Shown here: in pieces, positions 43,061-51,583 of the stretch
How positions within the stretch are numbered: position 1 is the stretch's first letter
Layout of the letters: each line of letters opens with the position of its first letter
Source: an uncultured Clostridia bacterium
GTDB lineage: Bacteria; Bacillota; Clostridia; Lachnospirales; Anaerotignaceae
DNA: 64,000 nucleotides
Assembly (NCBI GenBank): GCA_910586765.1
Contig: CAJUJJ010000012.1
Coordinates: forward strand, 21,088 to 85,087
Direction of reading: 5' to 3'
Made by a program: the position numbers and the translations under genes
Notes under the pieces: generated by a model
Told to the model about the DNA's origin: nothing
Database searches by the model: none
Seen by the model: only the letters and a program-made list of their open reading frames with translations

Positions 43061-45460
43061 TTATTTATCTCTTAACTGTGCCTGTAACTGACTTGACAAA
43101 TGCTCCAATATTTGTTTCATTGCTTCTGTAACATCTTGCTCTACTAATGTTTTATCTGCTGCCCTAAATGTAATAGAATATGCTACAGATTTCAAACCTT
43201 TTCCTATTTGTTTACCTTGATATACGTCAAAAAGTTTAACACTTTCTAAATATTGTCCTGCGTTTTGTTTAATCACATTTTCAATTTGTTTTACTGTAAC
43301 ATCTTCTGAAACTACCATAGCAATATCTCTTGTTACTGCTGGGAATTTTGGCAATGCTTTATATTCTTTTACCAAATCTGCATATGCTATTACTTCTGGC
43401 ATATTGATAACAGCAATATATACTTTTGTACCTATGCCATAGTTAGAAGCAATTTGTGGATGCAATTCTCCCACATAACCAAATTGTTTTCCTTCTACAC
43501 AAATAGAAGCAGTTCTTCCTGTGTGCATATGAGCAATAGTTTTTTCTGTAGCATATTCTACTTTTTCACTCATACCCAACACTTCAAACATTTTTTCTAC
43601 AATACCCTTTATATCATAAAAATCCATATTGCCATACATACCTATAGTAAGTGTACTAATTTCATCAGGCAATTCTACCACTGGTACTGCTTTTGGCAAA
43701 TATACTTTTCCAATTTCAAACAATCCAGCACTTTCATTTCTTCTATTATAGTTTGTAGCAAGAGAAGTCAACATCGCATTGAGTGTTGTGGTTCTCATAA
43801 CACTATAATCTTCTCCCAAAGGATTTGATATTGTAACTGTTTTTCTCAAATCGCTATCTTTTGCAATGTTGAGTTTATCAAATACTTTAGGACTTTCAAA
43901 ACTAAATGTCATTGCTTCACACAATCCACTAGAAAGCATATTTTGTTTTACCATTGCTGTAATAATCTGGCTGCGACTTCTTTTTCCTACAGTTGGTGTT
44001 CCTGCTGCTAATGTTGGCTCAATTTTATCATATCCATAAAATCTAGCAACTTCTTCTGCTAAATCTGCCTGTGCTTCTAAATCTGGGCGGAATGTTGGCA
44101 CAACAACCGTATGATTTTTTTCGTCTACTTTTAACTCTATTCTTTGGAATATTTCTTTCATTTGTTGCTCTGACACATTTGTACCTAACAATTTATTTAT
44201 TTTTTCTGGAGAATAATAAAGTGTCCAGCTTTCTCTTTTATTAGGATAGCAGTCTACTACACCCTTTACTACTTCTCCTGCACCTAACATTTCTACTAAC
44301 TGAGCTGCTCTATTTACTGCTTCCAATGCAATATTAGGGTCAAGTCCTTTTTCATATTTACTAGAAGCATCTGTTCTCAATCCTAATTTTTTGGCAGTTA
44401 TTCTGATATTAGAGCCATGAAATGTTGCAGATTCGAATAATATTGCTTCTGCATTTTCACTAATTTTAGAATTTTCACCGCCCATAACACCAGCAACTGC
44501 TACTGCTTTTTGTGGGTCTGAAATCACAAGCATAGAACTATCTAAATTTCTTACATTACCGTCCAATGTTGTAATTTGTTCTCCATCATTAGCATTTCTA
44601 ACAATGATTTTTCTTTCTGCAATACAGTCAATATCAAATGCGTGCATAGGTTGACCCATTTCTATCATAACATAGTTTGTAATATCTACAATATTATTTA
44701 TAGGACGTACTCCTGCGGCTCTCAATCTTTTTCTTAACCATCTTGGAGAAGGCTCTATTTTTACATTTTTTACTACTCTTGCAGCATATCTTGGACAAAG
44801 CTCTGGATTTTTAATTTCTACTGAAACATAGTCAGAAGCATTTCCTCCTGCTTTTTCTTGTACTTCAATTTTTGGATATTTAAAAGGAATTTGATAAGTT
44901 GCTGCGGCTTCTCTAGCAATACCCAATATACTAAAGCAGTCTGGTCTATTTGATGTAATTTCAAATTCTACTACATCATCTTTTATATCTAATACATCTA
45001 CTACATTTTTACCTAATTCTACTGCTTCTGGAAATACATAAATACCATTTTCACAAGCCTCTGGAAAATCGTGCAAATCAAATCCCAATTCTTGTATAGA
45101 GCAAAGCATACCTTCTGAAAGTACCCCTCTTAAACTGCCTGAATGAATTTCAACACCATTTGCTATTTTAGAATTGTCCAATGCAACAGGTACATAATCG
45201 CCCTCTTTTAAATTGGTTGCACCTGTTACAATTTGCAATTCTTTCTGTTTTCCTATATCTACTGTTGTAATAACCAATTTATCTGCATCTGGGTGTTTTA
45301 CTATTTTTTTAATTTGTCCTGTTACAACATTTTCAATATCACCGCCCATAGTGGTATAGCCCTCCACTTTTGAGCCTGTTAATGTAATGTCTTCTATAAA
45401 TTGTTTTATGTCTGCTGTGACATCTGTATATTCTTTTAACCATAACATTGGTACGTCCAT
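43061..45460 (-). CDS. pheT: Phenylalanyl-tRNA synthetase beta subunit
   Basis: This 799-aa subunit starts at ATG 45460 (AAAGGAG upstream), giving MDVPMLWLKEYTDV. Domains in order are a tRNA-binding OB fold (VVTGQIKKIVKHPDADKL), B3/B4 editing region (RPDCFSILGIAREAAA), B5 (WRIKR-type motif PRWLRKRLRAAGVRPINNIVDITNYVMIE) and a C-terminal FDX-ACB domain (YKALPKFPAVTRDIAMVV). It pairs with PheS to charge tRNA-Phe. It follows pheS by about 97 bp under the same T-box leader. Confidence 0.97.
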   Translation of the reverse strand: MDVPMLWLKEYTDVTADIKQFIEDITLTGSKVEGYTTMGGDIENVVTGQIKKIVKHPDADKLVITTVDIGKQKELQIVTGATNLKEGDYVPVALDNSKIANGVEIHSGSLRGVLSEGMLCSIQELGFDLHDFPEACENGIYVFPEAVELGKNVVDVLDIKDDVVEFEITSNRPDCFSILGIAREAAATYQIPFKYPKIEVQEKAGGNASDYVSVEIKNPELCPRYAARVVKNVKIEPSPRWLRKRLRAAGVRPINNIVDITNYVMIEMGQPMHAFDIDCIAERKIIVRNANDGEQITTLDGNVRNLDSSMLVISDPQKAVAVAGVMGGENSKISENAEAILFESATFHGSNIRITAKKLGLRTDASSKYEKGLDPNIALEAVNRAAQLVEMLGAGEVVKGVVDCYPNKRESWTLYYSPEKINKLLGTNVSEQQMKEIFQRIELKVDEKNHTVVVPTFRPDLEAQADLAEEVARFYGYDKIEPTLAAGTPTVGKRSRSQIITAMVKQNMLSSGLCEAMTFSFESPKVFDKLNIAKDSDLRKTVTISNPLGEDYSVMRTTTLNAMLTSLATNYNRRNESAGLFEIGKVYLPKAVPVVELPDEISTLTIGMYGNMDFYDIKGIVEKMFEVLGMSEKVEYATEKTIAHMHTGRTASICVEGKQFGYVGELHPQIASNYGIGTKVYIAVINMPEVIAYADLVKEYKALPKFPAVTRDIAMVVSEDVTVKQIENVIKQNAGQYLESVKLFDVYQGKQIGKGLKSVAYSITFRAADKTLVEQDVTEAMKQILEHLSSQLQAQLRDK

Positions 45461-45557
45461 ATTTTTATCTCCTTTCTTAACCATACTCAAATTTTTATTT
45501 CAACGAAACATAGTTTTACACAAAAGTTCTTTGCTCACTTTATTTCAAATAAGTAAT

Positions 45558-46577
45558 TTAAAACTGTTTTAAGAATTTTACATCATTTTCAAAAAGCAAT
45601 CTTAAATCCGTAATGCCATATCTCTGCATTGCTACTCTTTCTAATCCCATACCAAAAGCAAAACCGCTATATTCTTCTGGGTCAATACCAGACATTTTCA
45701 ACACTTTAGGGTGTACCATACCACAGCCCAAAAGTTCAATATAGCCTTCTCCTTTACAAACACGGCAACCTTTTCCGCCACAAGCAAAACAAGTTACGTC
45801 CATTTCTGCACTTGGTTCTGTAAATGGGAAGTGATGTGGTCTAAAACGTACTTTTACATTTTCTCCGAACAATTCTTTCGCAAATACTGCCAATGCTCCT
45901 TTTAAATCTCCCATAGTAATGCCTTTGTCTACCACTAAACCTTCCAACTGATGGAATACAGGAGAATGTGTTGCATCTACTTCATCAGAACGATATACTG
46001 TACCCGGACAAATTACTCTAATAGGCAATTTTCCTTTTTCCATTACTCTTACTTGAACAGGAGATGTTTGTGTTCTCAAAAGAATATCTCCATTGATATA
46101 AAATGTATCTTGTTCATCTTTTGCAGGGTGGTCTTTTGGTATATTTAATGCTTCAAAATTATAATAATCTTTTTCTACATCTGGGCCTTCTGCAATTTCA
46201 TATCCCATACCTATAAAAATATCAGAAATTTCATCAATTACAATGCTCATAGGGTGTTTATGACCACATTCACATTTTCTACCTGGCATTGTAACATCTA
46301 TTTTTTCCGCTTCCAATTTTGCTTGTTGTTCTACTGCTAAAATATGTTTTTTGGCTTCTTCTAATTTTTTCTCAATATCCTGTCTTACTTCATTGGCAAG
46401 CTGTCCTATTACTGGTCTTTCCTCTTTTGAGAGTTTTCCCATTTCTTTTAATACTGCTGTCAATTCTCCTTTTTTTCCCAAAAGTTTTACTTTTGCTTCT
46501 TCTAATTCTTTCATTTGTTTGATTTCTTTTAATGTTGTTAAAGCCCTGTCATGAATTTCTTTTAACTTTTGTTTCAT
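45558..46577 (-). CDS. pheS: Phenylalanyl-tRNA synthetase alpha subunit
   Basis: This 339-aa catalytic subunit starts at ATG 46577 with AGAAGGAG upstream; an upstream in-frame extension has no ribosome site. It has an N-terminal coiled-coil arm and class II motifs ([41 protein letters not shown]). A Cys-rich insertion ([16 protein letters not shown]) is typical of clostridial PheS. Charges tRNA-Phe with phenylalanine. Confidence 0.97.
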   Translation of the reverse strand: MKQKLKEIHDRALTTLKEIKQMKELEEAKVKLLGKKGELTAVLKEMGKLSKEERPVIGQLANEVRQDIEKKLEEAKKHILAVEQQAKLEAEKIDVTMPGRKCECGHKHPMSIVIDEISDIFIGMGYEIAEGPDVEKDYYNFEALNIPKDHPAKDEQDTFYINGDILLRTQTSPVQVRVMEKGKLPIRVICPGTVYRSDEVDATHSPVFHQLEGLVVDKGITMGDLKGALAVFAKELFGENVKVRFRPHHFPFTEPSAEMDVTCFACGGKGCRVCKGEGYIELLGCGMVHPKVLKMSGIDPEEYSGFAFGMGLERVAMQRYGITDLRLLFENDVKFLKQF

Positions 46578-46599
46578 ATTTTTATACACTCCTTCTAAA

Positions 46600-46880
46600 A
46601 ATAAAAAAACATTCCTCCCAAAAGGGACGAATGTGATTGTTTTCGTGGTACCACCCAAATTCCTGTACAATAAAATATACAGGCACTCTTTACTGTATAA
46701 CGCACAGCATACGTACTTTCCTACTTGATTACAAAATCGTTCAAAAAATCAGCTCCAGCGGGAACTTCGACAATCTGTTTTATCAAAAATGCTTTCAGCC
46801 GATGACACTTTCTCTCTGTGATAACAGCATTGTTTACTTTTCGCTTTCATTGCCTTTATACTACTAATAATGAGATTATT
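46600..46880 (-). promoter_or_regulatory. T-box leader (tRNA-Phe responsive) of pheST
   Basis: Read on the minus strand, the leader has a long stem I region, a candidate specifier TTC (Phe) in CGAAGTTCCCGC, and the T-box antiterminator core GGGTGGTACCACG (46644-46656), followed by the competing terminator. Uncharged tRNA-Phe should base-pair with the specifier and T-box to permit read-through into pheS. The structure was not folded by computer. Confidence 0.92.
46604..46633 (-). terminator. T-box-controlled terminator of pheS
   Basis: On the minus strand ACATTCGTCCC pairs with GGGAGGAATGT across a TTTT loop, followed by seven T residues. Confidence 0.88.
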
Positions 46881-46942
46881 TTATCACATTTTTAACACTT
46901 GTCAATATCGTTTTTAAAAAATGTCATATTGTTTAAAATATT

Positions 46943-46972
46943 TTAGACAATTTCAACTGTTTATGTTATAGT
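46943..46972 (+). promoter_or_regulatory. Promoter of the first zinc-ribbon gene
   Basis: TTAGAC (46943-46948), 18-bp spacer, TATAGT (46967-46972). The same block, 80% identical, precedes the second paralogue (47420-47449). Confidence 0.6.
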
Positions 46973-47036
46973 ATTATTAATTATTTTATTTACAGAAATA
47001 TTCAAAGAAATTATTTTTTAGGAGGATTATAATATT

Positions 47037-47384
47037 ATGGCAAAAAGATGTCCCCATTGCGGCTATGCTATTGAAGATGAAGAAAAGTTATTTTGTCCAA
47101 GCTGCGGAGAACTCATTGACAGAAAAATAAGCGACAATTTAAAATTACTCAATGAAATTGACAAAACACTTGACGATTACAAACAATCACAATCAGCAAA
47201 TCCAAATCAAAGAAAAAAACAACCAACACAACATACAAACAACGTTTCCCGCAGAAGAAGTGACGACGATGATGATTACGTACCTATCAGAAAATCAGCT
47301 CCCCCCAAAAAAAGCAATCATTCTATACTGATATTAATTATTATTATTGTTGTTGTAGTGCTATTAAAATTTTTACTATTTTAG
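47037..47384 (+). CDS. Zinc-ribbon membrane protein, first of a tandem pair
   Basis: This 115-aa protein has an N-terminal double-CxxC zinc ribbon (CPHCGYAIEDEEKLFCPSCG), a short Leu/Ile-rich helical segment, a Lys/Arg/Asp linker (RRRSDDDDDYVPIRK) and a C-terminal single membrane helix (SILILIIIIVVVVLLKFLLF). The C-terminus is probably the membrane anchor and the zinc ribbon cytoplasmic. AGGAGG precedes the ATG. A 125-aa/108-aa paralogue follows. Function is unknown; the family often appears as a zinc-ribbon domain-containing protein. Confidence 0.8.
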   Translation: MAKRCPHCGYAIEDEEKLFCPSCGELIDRKISDNLKLLNEIDKTLDDYKQSQSANPNQRKKQPTQHTNNVSRRRSDDDDDYVPIRKSAPPKKSNHSILILIIIIVVVVLLKFLLF

Positions 47385-47419
47385 TAATTATTTTTAAATA
47401 TACAATTATTCAAAATAGT

Positions 47420-47483
47420 TTGGACAATTTTAACAAATTATGATATAGTGTTACTATAGAAATGACAGTATAGTGTTACTATA
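47420..47483 (+). promoter_or_regulatory. Promoter of the second zinc-ribbon gene with two palindromes
   Basis: TTGGAC (47420-47425), 18-bp spacer, TATAGT (47444-47449). TATAGTGTTACTATA, an inverted repeat, occurs twice, at 47444-47458 (over the -10 box) and 47469-47483, with centres 25 bp apart. Such spacing suggests binding by a dimeric regulator near the start point. Confidence 0.55.
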
Positions 47484-47536
47484 ATTTGACTTTCCGTAAA
47501 TACCTATTTCACTTATTTTACTTAGGAGGAATACAT

Positions 47537-47863
47537 ATGGCAAAAAAATGTTCCCACTGTGGCTTTTCCATTGATGACAATGAAAAAATATTTTGTCCTA
47601 ACTGTGGAGAATTTATTGACAAAGAATTAAATTTAATAAACAAACTTGACAAAACATTAGACAAATACGACAAAAACGAAAGAAAAACAGAAAAAGAAAA
47701 ACCAAAACAAACAGAAGTAAAACAAGTATCTCATAATAGATATGATGACGATGAAGAAGTAACAAAATTGAAAAAAACATCTTCAGGTGGTAACAATACT
47801 ATATTTATTGTTATTGTTGTAATAGTTGTTATTGCAGTAATATTAAAAATTGCACTATTTTAA
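47537..47863 (+). CDS. Zinc-ribbon membrane protein, second of a tandem pair
   Basis: This 108-aa protein starts at ATG 47537 with AGGAGG upstream; the longer upstream frame is unsupported. It has the same layout as its neighbour: CSHCGFSIDDNEKIFCPNCG, a LINKLDKTLDKYDKNE helix, a charged linker (YDDDEEVTKLKK) and a C-terminal membrane helix (FIVIVVIVVIAVILKIALF). The two genes are clearly tandem duplicates, each keeping its own promoter. Confidence 0.8.
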   Translation: MAKKCSHCGFSIDDNEKIFCPNCGEFIDKELNLINKLDKTLDKYDKNERKTEKEKPKQTEVKQVSHNRYDDDEEVTKLKKTSSGGNNTIFIVIVVIVVIAVILKIALF

Positions 47864-47904
47864 AATATCCCCCTTGTTTGTAAAAAACAAGGGGGATATT
47901 GATT
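47863..47904. terminator. Strong hairpin terminator
   Basis: AATATCCCCCTTGTTT and AAACAAGGGGGATATT form a 16-bp stem with a short loop between convergent genes. T-rich DNA follows. Confidence 0.85.
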
Positions 47905-49195
47905 ATTTTTGTTTTTTAATTTCATCAATACAAGTCTGTAAATATGTTTTTCCTTTTTGTAGCCAAATATCTGGTTCTGTGCCAAACTCTTGACTATTTG
48001 TACCATCTGCTGTTGTACCATAAATGGGGCTATATCTTACAATAATACCACTATTAGGCAGTAATACAGGTAAAGGGTCACTTCCTATACCATCTCCTCC
48101 TGTCCTTTCTCCCACCAATGTGGCAAAACCAGTTGCTTTTGAAAACATTGCAGCATATTCAGAAGAAGAAAATACATTTTCATTTACTAATATCCACAAC
48201 TTTCCTTTTAACATTTTTTGTTTTTGGCTTGGCTGTATAAAATACATACTTTCTAACATCAAATCTAATTCTTTTAAATCATCTTGATTGATTTTAGGTA
48301 GTTTAGGTAATTTTTTTATACTTTCAAAACCATCTTCTCCAAAAAACTGCATATTATATTTTCCTGACTGCATCAGTTCATACACTTTGGTATAAAGTAT
48401 TTTATCGATATTAGGTGCTACAATTAAATCATTAAAATAAAACATACCTCCTCCACCATTTTTTGTAAAATCAAATATAACATTATCATAATTTTCTATC
48501 TGCTTATAAAAATCAAAAAGTTTCTTTTTATCTTCTTCGTAATATCCCATATCAAAACTATCTACATAAATATAAGCAATTTTTCCTTTTTCTATAATTT
48601 TTGTTTCTACATTATTTTTTTTATTTTGACTTTGCTGCAATTCTGCATTTTTTTGAGTAAGAGGCATCATTTTATTTTTTAGTGCGGTATATGCCTTTTT
48701 TGCCTTTTCATCAGCATACACTTTTCTTATTTTTTCCATTTGTTCCCAATAAAATTCTGGTACACCTGTAGTATCACTATAGCTTTTTACAAACCAGTCA
48801 TAGTCAAAAGGAGAAATTGTTGACAAATGCCCTACCATATTGGATTTATTTGTAAAACGGTTTACTATAGCATAAAATTCAAAATCTGTTTTGCTGTTTT
48901 CAATTTCTTTCACAGCATTTTTGTATTCCTGTTCTAAATCTACATTATACATTCTTTTTAACATATTAATATAAGGATAGTTTTGTTGTAATGTTTGATA
49001 TAAATATGCCATATCTTGTAATTTTTGCTCTTTTGTCAAATTGCACCAATTATCACTACTATTTTGTGTATATGCACTTTGTACAGCATATTGTTGTATG
49101 TATTGTGTTTGTGTATTATTTGCAGACTGCTGTGCTGAAACTGTAGTCGTTGTAAATGCCATAGATAATGCTAACACAATAGAAAAAATTTTCAT
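47903..49195 (-). CDS. Secreted S41-family (tail-specific-type) peptidase
   Basis: This 430-aa protein has a signal peptide (IFSIVLALSMAFTTTTVSA, cleavage near residue 22). A C-terminal S41 protease domain contains IAYIYVDSFDMGYY, DFTKNGGG and NVFSSSEYAAMFSKATG with the nucleophile Ser, plus GERTGGDG. No PDZ domain is evident, so it differs from CtpA-type enzymes. AAAGGAG precedes the ATG. Substrate unknown; probably cell-wall- or surface-associated. Confidence 0.85.
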   Translation of the reverse strand: MKIFSIVLALSMAFTTTTVSAQQSANNTQTQYIQQYAVQSAYTQNSSDNWCNLTKEQKLQDMAYLYQTLQQNYPYINMLKRMYNVDLEQEYKNAVKEIENSKTDFEFYAIVNRFTNKSNMVGHLSTISPFDYDWFVKSYSDTTGVPEFYWEQMEKIRKVYADEKAKKAYTALKNKMMPLTQKNAELQQSQNKKNNVETKIIEKGKIAYIYVDSFDMGYYEEDKKKLFDFYKQIENYDNVIFDFTKNGGGGMFYFNDLIVAPNIDKILYTKVYELMQSGKYNMQFFGEDGFESIKKLPKLPKINQDDLKELDLMLESMYFIQPSQKQKMLKGKLWILVNENVFSSSEYAAMFSKATGFATLVGERTGGDGIGSDPLPVLLPNSGIIVRYSPIYGTTADGTNSQEFGTEPDIWLQKGKTYLQTCIDEIKKQK

Positions 49196-49379
49196 ATATT
49201 TTTTGCTCCTTTACTGTTTTTATAACAGTATAACACTTTTTTAATCAAATGTTAAAAAATTTTATTTTTTTGAAACATTGCTTTTTAAAGCATTTCATGC
49301 TATAGTGTTATCTAGTGCCTTTTTTATGATAACTTCATATTATAAAAGGTATTAGCAAATTTATATTATACTGTCTGAT

Positions 49380-49433
49380 AAAAGCTGAATGGAAATTTTT
49401 TGTAACAATTCCCTCTTTTCCATTCAGCTTTTT
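49380..49433 (+). terminator. Attenuator-like terminator hairpin upstream of the DEAD-box gene
   Basis: AAAGCTGAATGGAAA pairs with TTTCCATTCAGCTTT (about 15-16 bp) across a 20-nt loop, followed by T-rich sequence ending only 26 bp before the helicase start. No other gene lies between this and the divergent S41 gene, so it probably acts in the leader of the helicase mRNA. Confidence 0.75.
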
Positions 49434-49459
49434 AGAAATATAGAAAGGAAAATTAACAG

Positions 49460-51073
49460 ATGGAAAATTTAAAATTTGAAGATATGCAATTATCTTCTGA
49501 AATTTGTCGTGCAGTATTGGATATGGGATTTGAAGAAGCAACCCCTATACAATCTCAGGCAATTTCTATTATTATGCAGGGAAAAGATGTCATAGGACAA
49601 TCCCAAACGGGTACAGGAAAAACTGCCGCTTTTGGTATACCTTGTTTAGAACAAATTGATGCAGAAGACAAAAGATTACAAGCGGTAATACTTTGTCCTA
49701 CCCGTGAACTTGCCATACAAGTAAGTGAAGAATTTAGAAAATTACTCAAATATACTGAAAATATTCGTGTATTACCTATTTATGGTGGTCAGCCTATTGA
49801 TAGACAAATTGCTGCACTCAAAAAAGGAGCTCAAGTAATTATAGGCACACCAGGACGTGTTATGGACCATATGCGTCGTCGCACATTAAAAATGGAAACA
49901 GTAAAAATGATGATATTAGATGAAGCAGATGAAATGCTTGATATGGGATTTAGAGAAGATATTGAAACAATATTAGTAAAAATACCTGAACAGCATCAAA
50001 CAATTATGTTTTCTGCTACACTCTCTCCTGAAATACTTTCTTTAAGCAAACGCTTTTTAAACGAACCAGAATTTATAAAAGTCGTAAGAAAAGAACTCAC
50101 TGTACCCAATATTGAACAAATTTATTTTGATGTCAAAGAAAGGACAAAATTAGATGCTCTTTCTCGCATTATTGATGTATATGACCCAAAATTAGCACTT
50201 GTCTTTTGCAATACTAAAAAACGTGTAGATGAAGTAGTAGAACTTTTGCAGGGCAGAGGGTATTTTGCTGAAGGATTGCATGGAGATTTAAAACAATCTC
50301 AAAGAGATAAAGTAATGCAAAAATTTAGAAATGGCACAATAGAAATATTGGTTGCCACAGACGTAGCTGCAAGAGGTATTGACATTGATGATATTGATGT
50401 AGTATTTAATTATGATGTACCTCAAGATGAAGAATATTATGTTCATCGCATAGGTAGAACAGGTCGTGCTGGCAGAACAGGAAAAGCATTTACATTTTGT
50501 GTAGGAAAAGAAATTTATAAATTACGTGACATTATGAGATACACCAAAACAAAAATTATACAGCAAAAATTGCCTACGCTCAGTGATGTAGAAGAAATGA
50601 AAACAAATATTTTTATAGAAAAAACCAAAACAATCATAGAAGAAGGACATTTAACAAAATATATCAATTTAGTAGAAAAATTAATTGCAGAAGATTATGC
50701 TGCTATAGACATCGCTGCGGCACTTCTTAAACACAATTTAGCAGATGTGAGTGTGGATAGTATTGATGCTATAGATGATATTAATTTAGGTGGTACTGAA
50801 ATTTATGGCGGTTCTGCTGAAAAAATGGTTAGATTGTTTTTAAATGCTGGCAAAAAAAATAAAGTTAGAGTAAAAGATATTGTTGGTGCGATTGCTGGCG
50901 AAACAGGCGTTTCTGGTAAAATATTAGGCTCTATAGATTTGTTTGATGACTATGCTTTTATTGATGTTCCTGCTGAATATGCTAAAGATATTATTCATGG
51001 TATGAAAAATACCAAAATTAAAAATAAAAAAGTAAATATTGAAATTGCTAAAAAATCGAAAAATAAAAAATAA
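49460..51073 (+). CDS. deaD: DEAD-box RNA helicase with C-terminal RNA-binding domain (DeaD/CshA-DbpA type)
   Basis: This 537-aa helicase has a Q motif (GFEEATPIQ), Walker A SQTGTGKTA, DEAD box (LDEADEMLDMG), SAT (FSATLS) and HRIGRTGRAGRTG. A DbpA-like RRM follows at about 465-530 (VRVKDIVGAIAGETGVSGKIL, DLFDDYAFIDVP). The ribosome site is GAAAGG. Such helicases unwind RNA in ribosome assembly and mRNA decay and are often cold-induced. The attenuator-like hairpin 26 bp upstream may link expression to RNA helicase activity (autoregulation), but this is inference. Confidence 0.95.
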   Translation: MENLKFEDMQLSSEICRAVLDMGFEEATPIQSQAISIIMQGKDVIGQSQTGTGKTAAFGIPCLEQIDAEDKRLQAVILCPTRELAIQVSEEFRKLLKYTENIRVLPIYGGQPIDRQIAALKKGAQVIIGTPGRVMDHMRRRTLKMETVKMMILDEADEMLDMGFREDIETILVKIPEQHQTIMFSATLSPEILSLSKRFLNEPEFIKVVRKELTVPNIEQIYFDVKERTKLDALSRIIDVYDPKLALVFCNTKKRVDEVVELLQGRGYFAEGLHGDLKQSQRDKVMQKFRNGTIEILVATDVAARGIDIDDIDVVFNYDVPQDEEYYVHRIGRTGRAGRTGKAFTFCVGKEIYKLRDIMRYTKTKIIQQKLPTLSDVEEMKTNIFIEKTKTIIEEGHLTKYINLVEKLIAEDYAAIDIAAALLKHNLADVSVDSIDAIDDINLGGTEIYGGSAEKMVRLFLNAGKKNKVRVKDIVGAIAGETGVSGKILGSIDLFDDYAFIDVPAEYAKDIIHGMKNTKIKNKKVNIEIAKKSKNKK

Positions 51074-51111
51074 ATAGTTATATTTTTATTAATTGGCTGC
51101 TTTAGCTTGTC

Positions 51112-51159
51112 AAAGAACCCACTTTTTCATATTGTTAATATTGAAATGTGGGTTCTTTT
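51112..51159 (+). terminator. Intrinsic terminator after the helicase gene
   Basis: AAAGAACCCAC pairs with GTGGGTTCTTT across about 25 nt, followed by T residues. Confidence 0.85.
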
Positions 51160-51179
51160 GCATTTCATTAAATTAAACA

Positions 51180-51470
51180 TTGCAATCAGCTTACAAGTAT
51201 TATAAAGCACTTACTTTAATATCTACATCTGTATCAGAAACAACAAAACAAATACTTACAGATAAAAAAGTAAATATAGTATGGCAAAATCAATATAAAG
51301 CTTAGATTGACAGTGTATTATTTCTTTTGTATACTGGTTTTAATATATCAGAAATCAGTATAGGAGCAAATAAAATTTGCATTGACAAAATTGTGAGGCA
51401 TAAATCAACAGCTACAAGGGAAAGAATATATACACATAATACAATAGAAGTAAAAAAAGCAAAATATTAA
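51180..51470 (+). pseudogene. Decayed tyrosine recombinase (phage integrase) remnant
   Basis: Translated in one frame the region reads integrase-like fragments: VLFLLYTGFNISEIS (core of the domain with the first catalytic region) and VRHKSTATRERIYTH (box II end with the H and Y positions), followed by a charged tail and stop. An in-frame TAG interrupts it, the segment between the two motifs is largely deleted, and no start codon is visible. The residual coding frame and the neighbouring terminator point to an old integration event between deaD and trkA. Confidence 0.75.
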
Positions 51471-51583
51471 ACTAATCACAAATTAGTAACACAAAAGGCA
51501 TGAAACCATTATTGCAAAAGGTTTTCTTGCCTTTTCGAAATTGTGTTATAATAAACTTATTTGAGTAAGGTGGTGTATGATAA

